Assembly (NCBI GenBank): GCA_027365145.1
Contig: DAHXOA010000110.1
Span: 1-33,001, forward strand
DNA: 33,001 bases
Origin: Acidimicrobiaceae bacterium
Lineage (GTDB): Bacteria > Actinomycetota > Acidimicrobiia > Acidimicrobiales > RAAP-2
Direction: 5' to 3'
Shown here: piece by piece, positions 18,788 to 26,450 of the stretch
Position numbering within the stretch: position 1 is the stretch's first letter
How the letters are laid out: each line of letters starts with the position of its first letter
Notes under the pieces: model-generated
What the model saw: the letters and a program-made list of their open reading frames with translations, nothing else
Told to the model about the DNA's origin: nothing
The model's database searches: none
Made by a program: the position numbers and the translations under genes

Positions 18788-18855
18788 GAACCGGGAGGTA
18801 CCCCAGACGTGGTTCGTGCTGTCGCGATGAGCCGCCCGGTCCCCGGGGACCGACC

Positions 18856-19560
18856 ATGAACGGTCGGGGAGGGGAACCCACGCGCGTGCTGGTCGTCGAC
18901 GACGAACCGTTCATCACCGACGTCGTGGCCACCGCGTTGCGGTTCGAGGGATTTCTCGCCGACGTGGCGGCGAGCGGGGCCGAGGCGTTGCGCCTCGTGC
19001 AAGAGGCGGCGTTCGGCATCGTGATCCTGGACGTGATGCTGCCCGACATGGAGGGCATCGAGGTAAGTCGCCGGATGCGAGCCACCGGGATCGACACCCC
19101 CGTGCTCTTCTTGACCGCTCGCGACGCGACCGCCGACAAGGTGGAGGGCCTGGCGGTAGGCGACGACTACGTGACCAAGCCGTTCAGCCTGGACGAGCTG
19201 GTCGCCCGGGTGCGGGCGGTGCTGAGGCGGACGGAGCCGGGGGATCCCGTCGACGACGGCCGGATCCGGTTCGCCGACCTCGTGCTGGACGCGGAGACCT
19301 TCGAGGTCTGGCGGGCCGGCGAGCTGATCGAGCTCACGGCGACGGAGTTCCGTCTCCTCGAGTACCTGATGATCAATGCCCGTCGGGTCCTGTCGAAGTC
19401 CGAGATCCTGGATGCGGTCTGGGACATCGACTTCGCCGGGGACCCCAACATCGTGGAGACCTACATCAGCTACCTCCGGAAGAAGATCGACTGCTACGAC
19501 CCCCCGTTGGTCCACACGGTGCGCCGGGTGGGCTACAGCCTGCGCGAACCCCGCCGATGA
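18856..19560 (+). CDS. OmpR-family response regulator (TrcR/PrrA-like)
   Basis: ATG at 18856; VLVVDDEPFITDVV, VILDVMLPDMEG, LFLTARDATADKVEGLAVGDDYVTKPFSLDELVARVRAVLRR; winged-helix ELTATEFRLLEYLMINARRVLSKSEILDAVW...RRVGYSLREPRR. Confidence 0.95.
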   Translation: MNGRGGEPTRVLVVDDEPFITDVVATALRFEGFLADVAASGAEALRLVQEAAFGIVILDVMLPDMEGIEVSRRMRATGIDTPVLFLTARDATADKVEGLAVGDDYVTKPFSLDELVARVRAVLRRTEPGDPVDDGRIRFADLVLDAETFEVWRAGELIELTATEFRLLEYLMINARRVLSKSEILDAVWDIDFAGDPNIVETYISYLRKKIDCYDPPLVHTVRRVGYSLREPRR

Positions 19561-21125
19561 GACTGCGACGCCGCCTGGTGATCACGATGGTCGTCCTCGT
19601 CATCGTGGCGTTGGGCACGACGTCGCTCGTGACGCTCGACTCCCTCCACTCCTACCTCTACGGTCGGACCGACCAGGAGCTCGAAGATAGCCAGGTCCAG
19701 GTGGACGACTACGTGCTCCACGCCGACCGGGTCCACGTCCCGCTGTCAGTTGCCATCATCTCGCTCCGGGTGAGCCCGCTCGTCTACGTCGAGATCCTCG
19801 GGCCCGACGGGCAGCCGGTGGTCGTGCGGCCGTCGGGAAACCGCACCGACGCGGAGCCTGCTCCGCGGCTACCGGCCGTCCTCCCGACGCGCCCCCCGAT
19901 GACGAGAGCGGAGCTGGACCGGATGCACGGGAGCTACCACCCCAACGGTGCCGCCATCGACGTCCCCTCGGTGGCGCGGGATGGGCCGGAGTACCGGTTA
20001 CAGGCCACGGCACTCCCGGGTGGCACGCTCGTGGTCGCCACGTCGCTCGTTTCGGTGAACGACACGCTCCGGTCGCTGCGCAACGTGGAGGTCGGGATCT
20101 CGGCCGTGGTGCTGGCTGCACTCATCGCCCTGGTCACCGTGTTCGTCAGTCGTGGCCTTCGCTCGCTCGACGACATGACCGAGACGGCCGGGGCGATCGC
20201 CGCCGGAGACCTCACGCGGCGGGTCGATCCCGAAGGAGGGAAGGGGGAGATCGGTCGTCTCGGCACGGCACTGAACGGGATGTTGAGCCAGATCGAGGCA
20301 GCCTTCCTCCAGCGCACCCGTTCCGAGGAGCGGCTCCGGGAGTTCCTGGCCGACGCCTCCCACGAGCTCCGAACGCCCCTGACGTCGATCCGTGGGTACG
20401 CCGAGCTGATCCGGAAGGACGCGCTCGATGAGGACGGCCGGGAACGGGCATTGGAGCGGATCGAGAGCGAGTCGGCGCGAATGGGTCGGATCGTCGAAAA
20501 CCTGCTCGCGCTGGCCCGTGCCGACGACGCCCCCGTGGTCGATCTCCTCCCTGTCGACCTCGTCCCCGTGGTGCTGGGCGCCGTCGACGACGCCCGGGCG
20601 CTCGGCGAGCACCACCCGATCGCGCTGGAGGCGCCGGCGCCGGTCGTGTGCGAGGCCGATGCGCTCATGGTCGGGCAGATCGTGCACAACCTCCTCCAGA
20701 ACGCCGTGCGGCACACCCCGCCGACGACCCCGATCGAGGTGGAGGTGGCGGCGGAGTCCGGTGCCGGGGTCCTCCGGGTGCGTGACCACGGCCCGGGGCT
20801 GACCCCCGAGCAGGCCGACCGGGTGTTCGAGCGCTTCTACCGGGCCACGCCGGACGGTGCCCGGCGGGGAACGGGTCTCGGGCTCACGATCGTGGCCGCC
20901 CTGGTCCACCTACTCGGTGGCACCGTCTCGGTCGACAGTGCCCCGGGCATGGGCGCATGCTTCGAGGTTCGCCTCCGGCTCGCACCCGGACCGGTAGCGC
21001 ACGCCGGTCCGGCTTCCCGATCCGGAGGGCGACCCGGCTCCGATCCCCGACCGGGTCCGAGCACGGTATCCGACGGAACGCGGGCTGGTCCCGCGCCGGT
21101 AGACGACCGTGTCGCCGGGAGGTGA
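19557..21125 (+). CDS. Sensor histidine kinase (HAMP-HisKA-HATPase; TrcS/PhoR-like)
   Basis: Two TMs, HAMP, H-box FLADASHELRTPLTSIRGYAELI, N-box NLLQNAVRHT, RVRDHGPGLTPEQADRVFERFYR, GTGLGLTIVAALVHLLGGTVSVDSAPGMGACFEVRLRL; ATGA overlap with the regulator gene. Confidence 0.95.
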   Translation: MRLRRRLVITMVVLVIVALGTTSLVTLDSLHSYLYGRTDQELEDSQVQVDDYVLHADRVHVPLSVAIISLRVSPLVYVEILGPDGQPVVVRPSGNRTDAEPAPRLPAVLPTRPPMTRAELDRMHGSYHPNGAAIDVPSVARDGPEYRLQATALPGGTLVVATSLVSVNDTLRSLRNVEVGISAVVLAALIALVTVFVSRGLRSLDDMTETAGAIAAGDLTRRVDPEGGKGEIGRLGTALNGMLSQIEAAFLQRTRSEERLREFLADASHELRTPLTSIRGYAELIRKDALDEDGRERALERIESESARMGRIVENLLALARADDAPVVDLLPVDLVPVVLGAVDDARALGEHHPIALEAPAPVVCEADALMVGQIVHNLLQNAVRHTPPTTPIEVEVAAESGAGVLRVRDHGPGLTPEQADRVFERFYRATPDGARRGTGLGLTIVAALVHLLGGTVSVDSAPGMGACFEVRLRLAPGPVAHAGPASRSGGRPGSDPRPGPSTVSDGTRAGPAPVDDRVAGR

Positions 21126-21924
21126 CCGACCGGCGCGGTCGCCCGTGCTCCTCCTGCACGGGCAACCGGGGAGCGCCCGGGCGTGGGACGCGGTCGTCCC
21201 CGGGCTCGCGACCCGCCACCGCGTGCTCGTCCCCGATCGGCCCGGCTACGGGAGCTCGACGCTCGATCCAGTCGGCCTGGCCGACAACGCCGAGCTGGCC
21301 GCGTCGTGCCTGACGGCCCACGACGCGGCACCCGCCACGGTCGTCGGCCACAGTTGGGCGGGCGGGGTGGCCGTGCTCCTGGCGGCGCGCCATCCGGAGC
21401 TGGTGCGCAGCCTGGTGCTCGTGGGATCCGTCGGCGCGCCACAGAGCGTGACTGCCCTGGATCGGCTGCTCGCGGTCCCCGGGGCGGGTGACGCACTGGC
21501 GGCCGCCGGGTTCGTCGGCGCCTGGGCGGCTCTGGGCCCGATCCGGCGGGGTGCGGCCTACCTGCCCCCCCGCTGGGGAAGCCGGTTGGCGGCGTTGCTG
21601 CCCGACGACGAGCTGGAGGAGGACTGGCACGAGGTGGTCGGTCGGACCCGGCACGCCTTCATGGTCGAACAGCGGGCGCTGGTCGACGAACTGCCGACTG
21701 TCCAGGCCGCGCTCGCGGACGTGACGGCACCTACGACGGTCGTCTCGGGGACGTGGGACGCCGTGGTCCCCCTGGAGGCGAGCCGCTTCCTGGCCGAGAC
21801 GATCGGCGGTGCCCGCCTCCACGTGCTGGGCGGGGTGGGCCACTTCGTGGCGCGTGACGCTCCGGAGGTGTTGATCGAGGTGATCACCGCGACCGATCGC
21901 CGGGGACTCGACGGGATGCCGTGA
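21109..21924 (+). CDS. Alpha/beta hydrolase
   Basis: VLLLHGQPGSARAWDAVVPGL, RVLVPDRPGYGSS, nucleophile elbow VVGHSWAGGVAV, C-terminal VLGGVGHFVARDAPEVLIEVI; overlaps the 3' end of the kinase gene. Confidence 0.88.
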   Translation: MSPGGDRPARSPVLLLHGQPGSARAWDAVVPGLATRHRVLVPDRPGYGSSTLDPVGLADNAELAASCLTAHDAAPATVVGHSWAGGVAVLLAARHPELVRSLVLVGSVGAPQSVTALDRLLAVPGAGDALAAAGFVGAWAALGPIRRGAAYLPPRWGSRLAALLPDDELEEDWHEVVGRTRHAFMVEQRALVDELPTVQAALADVTAPTTVVSGTWDAVVPLEASRFLAETIGGARLHVLGGVGHFVARDAPEVLIEVITATDRRGLDGMP

Positions 21925-21964
21925 TCGACGATCGAGACCGGGCCGGACCCGATCGGCATCCCGG

Positions 21965-23317
21965 TCAGGCGGCGCTGTCCCCGGGACGTATCTCCGGCGG
22001 GGGAAACAGGGCGGTGAGGACCGAGTCGAGCTTGAGGCGGGTCTCTTCGAGCTCGCGTTGGGGATCGGACTGGGCGACGATCCCGACGCCGGCGGTGAGT
22101 CGGGCGCGTCTGCCCTCGAAGACCGCCGAGCGGATCCCGTACCACCAGGCGCCGTTCCCGTCGCCGTCGACCCAGCCCACCGGGCCCCCATACTGGCCGC
22201 GGGGGTGGGGTTCGAGGCGAGCGATGAGCTCCAGCGCGGCGGCCGTCGGCACCCCCCCGACCGCCGGGGTGGGGTGGAGGAGCGCGGCCAGCGCTAGCGC
22301 ATCCGGTGACCCGTCGGCGTCCCGCAACGTTCCCTCGATATCCGTTCCCAGGTGGGAGATGGAACGGAGGGCGACCAGGCGGGGTTGGTCGGGAATGGCG
22401 ATGCGATCGCACCACGGCCCGAGCGCGGCGCCGATGGCATCGACGACGAAGCGGTGCTCGGCTCCGTCCTTCTCGGAGGAGAGCAGGGAGGATCCACGAC
22501 CCGCGCTGGTGCCGGCCAGCGGCCGACACTCGACGGCGGTGCCCTGGCGGGAGACCAGGAGTTCGGGGGTGGCACCCACGAACCGCCCCTGGCCCGACGG
22601 GAAGGCGAACACGGCGCATCCCGGTTCGAGGTCCCGCCACCGCCGGATCAGCGCTGCTTCGTCCGGGGCGCCGGGGAGAAGCGCGTCAGCCTGCCTGGTC
22701 ACCACCACCTTCACGACGACACCGGCGTCGATGGCTGCCACTGCCCGTCGCACGAGGTCGGCGTAGTCGGCATCGGTCGTCGCCAGGGTGACGACCGGTC
22801 GCCCCGGGTCGCCCCGGGTCGCCCCGGGTCGGCCCGGGGCCCGTTCGGCTACCCCATCGGGTAGACGCCCCTGGGTCCCGACGGGCTGATCGAGCTCCTG
22901 TTCGACGACGGACAGGGGATCACGCTGTCGCGCACCGGCGGCGTGGACCGTGGTGGCCCACGTCTCGCCGGTGGAGGTCCGGACGACCAGGAACTCGGGT
23001 ACGACCAACGTGGTCGGGCCGGCCCGATCGAAGGGGAACGCACCGAAGGCGAGCACGCCACTCCCCCGAAGGCAGACGGCATCGTCGACGTCGATGGACC
23101 GGAGCCAACGGCGAGCGAGGGACGGCGCGGGAGGCCGCGCACCCGCGCCGGGTCCACCGGCGAGCTGGTCCAGGGACCCGGTGAGCCGGGCCGCCTCGCC
23201 GATCGCCGCCATCTGCAGGTCGCCGTCGTCGAAGAAGATGCCTCGACCGGCAACGGCTCCGACCAGGTCGAGCGCCGGGGAGGGCTCGATCCGACGGCTG
23301 GAGGCCACGAGGCTCAC
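21965..23317 (-). CDS. menF: Isochorismate synthase (menaquinone branch likely)
   Basis: Chorismate-binding domain: VVKVVVTRQADALL, CAVFAFPSGQGRFVGATPELLVSRQG, CRPLAGTSAGRG, SEKDGAEHRFVVDAI, ALLHPTPAVGGVPT, GPVGWVDGDGNGAWWYGIRSAVFEGRRARLTAGVGIVAQSDPQRELEETRLKLDSVL; overlaps menG. Confidence 0.9.
   Translation of the reverse strand: MSLVASSRRIEPSPALDLVGAVAGRGIFFDDGDLQMAAIGEAARLTGSLDQLAGGPGAGARPPAPSLARRWLRSIDVDDAVCLRGSGVLAFGAFPFDRAGPTTLVVPEFLVVRTSTGETWATTVHAAGARQRDPLSVVEQELDQPVGTQGRLPDGVAERAPGRPGATRGDPGRPVVTLATTDADYADLVRRAVAAIDAGVVVKVVVTRQADALLPGAPDEAALIRRWRDLEPGCAVFAFPSGQGRFVGATPELLVSRQGTAVECRPLAGTSAGRGSSLLSSEKDGAEHRFVVDAIGAALGPWCDRIAIPDQPRLVALRSISHLGTDIEGTLRDADGSPDALALAALLHPTPAVGGVPTAAALELIARLEPHPRGQYGGPVGWVDGDGNGAWWYGIRSAVFEGRRARLTAGVGIVAQSDPQRELEETRLKLDSVLTALFPPPEIRPGDSAA
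22801..22840 (+). repeat. 10-bp tandem repeat (gccccgggtc), 3 exact copies plus one imperfect, inside menF
   Basis: Direct reading of 22801-22830 = gccccgggtc x3, followed by ggcccggggc. Confidence 0.97.
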
Positions 23318-24075
23318 GGATACCCGACCCGTGTGGCGGTGAACAGCTGGCTGAGCCCTCCGGACAGCACGCGGTGGTTGACCGTCGAGAACCCGGCCCG
23401 CAGCAGCAGCGAGCGGAGCTCGGGGGTCGGCGGAAGGTAGGCGGTGGAGCGGGGGAGGTAGTCGTAGGCGGCACGATCCGACAGGAGACCCCCGAGGACG
23501 GGGACGGCCCGGCGGAACCAGAGGCTGTGGCCGAGTGCCAGGACCGGGTTGGTCGGTTCAGCGACGTCGAGGAGGCTGATCCGACCTCCGGGTCGCACGA
23601 CCCGGGCGAGCTCGGCGAAGGTCCCTTCCAGGTCGGTGAAGTTCCGGAGGGCGTAGCCACAAGTTGCACCGTCAACCGCCCCGTCGGCCAGCGGGAGCGC
23701 CAGTGAGTCAGCCTGGACACGCGGGGCGTCGGCGTGGTTGGCACGGAGCATGCCCATCGAGAGATCCACGCCGAGGACCCGGTGGCCACGGGCGGCGAGG
23801 AGCGCGGACAGGTCGCCCGTGCCACACGCCAGGTCCATCACGGTCGTCCCGGGAGGTAGGCCCAGCGCCGCCACGGCCGTCGCCCGCCAGGAGCGATCGA
23901 GGCCGAAGGTCATCACCCGATTGACGAGGTCGTACCGGGGGGCGATCGTGTCGAACATCTGGCGCACCCGGGCGGTCTTCTCCGCACCGACGGGGAGGTC
24001 CCGTGCCCGTGGGTCCGTCCGTTCGGACGCCGAGGGGCGCCGGGATGTTCCCGTCGAGTCGCCGGGTGTGATCAC
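23314..24075 (-). CDS. menG: Demethylmenaquinone methyltransferase (UbiE/MenG)
   Basis: KTARVRQMFDTIAPRYDLVNRVMTFGLDRSWRATAVAAL, VMDLACGTGDLSALLAARGHRVLGVDLSMGML, GYALRNFTDLEGTFAELARVVRPGG. Confidence 0.94.
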   Translation of the reverse strand: MITPGDSTGTSRRPSASERTDPRARDLPVGAEKTARVRQMFDTIAPRYDLVNRVMTFGLDRSWRATAVAALGLPPGTTVMDLACGTGDLSALLAARGHRVLGVDLSMGMLRANHADAPRVQADSLALPLADGAVDGATCGYALRNFTDLEGTFAELARVVRPGGRISLLDVAEPTNPVLALGHSLWFRRAVPVLGGLLSDRAAYDYLPRSTAYLPPTPELRSLLLRAGFSTVNHRVLSGGLSQLFTATRVGYP

Positions 24076-24971
24076 GACGCCGCTGCCGAACCGGCCGGCG
24101 GAACCCCGCCGTGGCCGTGCTCGTGGATCGCCTCGAGCTCCGGGCGGGATCCGACGTCCTCGATGTGGTCGAGCGCGGTCCGGAGGAGGACCCGGGTGAA
24201 GTGGTGCGCGACGAGGCCGGTGACGGCGGCCAGGAGCTCGGTGTAGGCCTGGACAAGGTAGGCGGCGGGAGACATCCCGCCGCTGCCGCTGCCGCTGCCG
24301 CTGCCGCTGCCGCTGGCACTGCCGGCCGTTCCGTCTTCATCGGCACCGGCTCGGGCTCTGGCGGCACGTCGTACCGATGTGGAAAATAGGCGCACGGCAT
24401 CGTCGGCCAGGGCCTCGGTGGCAGCGTGGTGGCGCCGGGCCAGGTCGAGGAGGTCGGGCAGCGGGATTCCCCATTCGAGCAGGGCGAGGGCGTGGCCGGC
24501 GATGGCCACGTCCTCGTCGGTGTAGACGTCGCGCGTTCCCACGCGGCGGGGGACCAGGAGTCCCTCGGACTCGATCGCGGCCAGCAGGGGCAGCGGGACC
24601 GACGCCCGTGCCGCCAGGTCCGCCAGCGACAGCATCCCGTCGGCACCCGCGGTCGAAGCCTGGTCCGGGGAACGGTGGTCAGCCGGTGCTGCCGGGACGA
24701 CCGGAGCGTGGGGGATGCCGGAGACCTCGGCCACCAGCGCCTCGTCGGCTGCGTCGAGCCCACCGCCGACAAGGCGGGCGATCGTGGCGAGGCGGAACCC
24801 GCGTGCCTGGAGGGAGCGGACCCGGCGGATGCGTTGGAGATGGTCGTCGCCGTAGAGGGCCACCCGGCCTTGGCGGCGGGGCGGTGGGATGAGGCGCTTC
24901 GCCTGGTAGTAGCGGACGGTGTCCACCGACGTCCCGGCTCGCCGGGCCAGCTCCTCCACCCGTATCTCCAT
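24072..24971 (-). CDS. MerR-family regulator with two apparent MerR-type HTH segments
   Basis: First: MEIRVEELARRAGTSVDTVRYYQAKRLIPPPRRQGRVALYGDDHLQRIRRVRSLQARGFRLATIARLV. Second: LSLADLAARASVPLPLLAAIESEGLLVPRRVGTRDVYTDEDVAIAGHALALLEWGIPLPDLLDLA. ATG 24971 (alternative GTG 24974); overlaps menG start by 4 bp. Confidence 0.9.
   Translation of the reverse strand: MEIRVEELARRAGTSVDTVRYYQAKRLIPPPRRQGRVALYGDDHLQRIRRVRSLQARGFRLATIARLVGGGLDAADEALVAEVSGIPHAPVVPAAPADHRSPDQASTAGADGMLSLADLAARASVPLPLLAAIESEGLLVPRRVGTRDVYTDEDVAIAGHALALLEWGIPLPDLLDLARRHHAATEALADDAVRLFSTSVRRAARARAGADEDGTAGSASGSGSGSGSGSGGMSPAAYLVQAYTELLAAVTGLVAHHFTRVLLRTALDHIEDVGSRPELEAIHEHGHGGVPPAGSAAAS
24279..24314 (+). repeat. Hexanucleotide (gccgct)6 tract encoding a Ser-Gly linker in the MerR-family protein
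   Basis: Six exact gccgct units read directly; encodes the SGSGSGSGSGSG stretch on the minus strand. Confidence 0.96.
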
Positions 24972-24977
24972 CACCTC

Positions 24978-25007
24978 ACTCTAGGAGCATCCACTCTCAG
25001 CGTTGAA
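24978..25007 (-). promoter_or_regulatory. Candidate promoter of merR-menG-menF, leaderless configuration
   Basis: Minus strand TTCAAC (25007-25002), 18-nt spacer, TAGAGT (24983-24978), then 6 nt to ATG at 24971. The -35 is a weak match. Confidence 0.4.
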
Positions 25008-25080
25008 GCGGACCCGGACGGGGCATGTGCGGGCGAGTGCCGGACGGTTTCGACCTGGCGGGCGGCAGGGACCGGTCGAC

Positions 25081-25104
25081 CCGGGGCACCGGTCGGTGCC
25101 CCGG
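25081..25104 (-). terminator. GC-rich hairpin downstream of the maoC-like gene
   Basis: ccggggcacc-ggtc-ggtgccccgg: perfect 10-bp stem, 4-nt loop, 20 bp past the stop of the minus-strand gene; no clear U-tract. Confidence 0.6.
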
Positions 25105-25124
25105 TCCCCAGGCCGGCGGCCGGC

Positions 25125-25580
25125 TCAGCGGAAGTATCGATAGACGACCTCGGCGACGCAGCTCGGCTTTTCGGCCCCCTCGACTTCGAAGGTCACGTCC
25201 AAGACCGACTGCACGCCGCCACCGACCTCCTCGACGGAGACGAGCGTCGCACCGGCGCGCAGGTTGCTCCCGACCGGAACGGGTGCCGGGAAGCGCACGC
25301 GGTTGCACCCGTAGTTCACCCCCATCGTGACGCCCTCCACGTGGAGCACTTCGGCCAGGAGGACGGGGGCCAGCGACAGCGTGAGGTAGCCGTGGGCGAT
25401 GGGTCCCCCGAAGGGTCCCGTGGCAGCTCGTTCGGGGTCGACGTGGATCCACTGGTGGTCGCCGGTGGCGTCTGCAAACGTGTTGACCTGGTCCTGGGTG
25501 ATCCGGTGCCACTCGCTGTAGCCCAGATGCTGTCCGACGAGGTCGTTGAAGCCGTCGACTCCATGCACGGTGGTTGTCAT
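25125..25580 (-). CDS. MaoC-like dehydratase / (R)-specific enoyl-CoA hydratase-type hotdog protein
   Basis: ITQDQVNTFADATGDHQWIHVDPERAATGPFGGPIAHGYLTLSLAPVLL is a typical hydratase-2 motif. Confidence 0.92.
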   Translation of the reverse strand: MTTTVHGVDGFNDLVGQHLGYSEWHRITQDQVNTFADATGDHQWIHVDPERAATGPFGGPIAHGYLTLSLAPVLLAEVLHVEGVTMGVNYGCNRVRFPAPVPVGSNLRAGATLVSVEEVGGGVQSVLDVTFEVEGAEKPSCVAEVVYRYFR

Positions 25581-25716
25581 GTTCTCAGACTACGGGCACG
25601 TTCGCCTGGCCGGCGAGTCGACACCGGCCAGGCGGCGGCCGGCAGCGCCCGGGAGGCGCGCCTACGACACCGACGCAGTCCCTCCTCACCAGGAGCTTCC
25701 CGGTACCATCCGCCCT

Positions 25717-26412
25717 ATGGTCGAGCACCACCACAGGAACATCCACGGCGGTGGGGCGCGCGCCGCAGTGTTCGGTATCAGTGACGGGCTCGTGTCCAAC
25801 GTCGCGCTGGTGCTCGGGGTTGCCGGCGCCCACTCCTCCGGAGCGGCCGTGCGGCTGGCCGGGCTGGCCGGGTTGATCGGGGGCGCGTGCTCGATGGCGG
25901 CTGGGGAGTACGTGTCGATGCGAGCCCAGGGAGAGCTCCTGGAGCGGGAGCTCGACGTCGAACGTGGGGCGATCCGGCAGGATCCGGAGGACGAACGCCG
26001 GGAGCTGGCCTCGATCTACGTGACCCGCGGCGTCGAGCCGGAGATGGCCGACGAGCTGGCGACCCGGATGATGAGCAATCCCGAACTGGCGCTCGCCACC
26101 CACGCCCGGGAGGAGCTCGGGATCGATCCCGACCAGCTCGGCAACCCGATCCAGGCGGCCGGGTTCTCCTTCCTGCTCTTCGCCGTCGGTGCCCTGCTCC
26201 CGCTGCTCCCCTGGTTCGTGGCCGCTGGGACCGGCGCCATCCTGGCCTCGGTCGCCATTGCCGCCGTGTCGTCGTTCGGAGTGGGGGTGGCGCTGTCCAT
26301 CTTCACGGGCAGGTCGGCGTGGTGGTCGGCAGGTCGTCAGCTGCTCATCGCCGGCGTCGCCGCCGGGGTGACGTTCGGGGTGGGCCATCTCGTCGGCGGT
26401 GTGACAGGCTGA
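25717..26412 (+). CDS. VIT1/CCC1 family metal (Fe/Mn) transporter
   Basis: AVFGISDGLVSNVALVLGVAGA, GLIGGACSMAAGEYVSMRAQGELLERELDVER, cytosolic helical loop, three C-terminal TMs. Confidence 0.92.
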   Translation: MVEHHHRNIHGGGARAAVFGISDGLVSNVALVLGVAGAHSSGAAVRLAGLAGLIGGACSMAAGEYVSMRAQGELLERELDVERGAIRQDPEDERRELASIYVTRGVEPEMADELATRMMSNPELALATHAREELGIDPDQLGNPIQAAGFSFLLFAVGALLPLLPWFVAAGTGAILASVAIAAVSSFGVGVALSIFTGRSAWWSAGRQLLIAGVAAGVTFGVGHLVGGVTG

Positions 26413-26450
26413 GCAGTGATGGTTCGACGTGCCGCCTGTCGGCCGGCGGG

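Noticed and set aside
21109-21924. Assignment of the alpha/beta hydrolase as MenH because menF lies next to it
   Set aside because: It is convergent to menF and co-directional with the two-component genes; motifs are generic, so no specific function is justified.
22801-22840. CRISPR or other spaced-repeat array
   Set aside because: Units are 10 bp, contiguous, with no spacers, and lie in the coding frame of menF.
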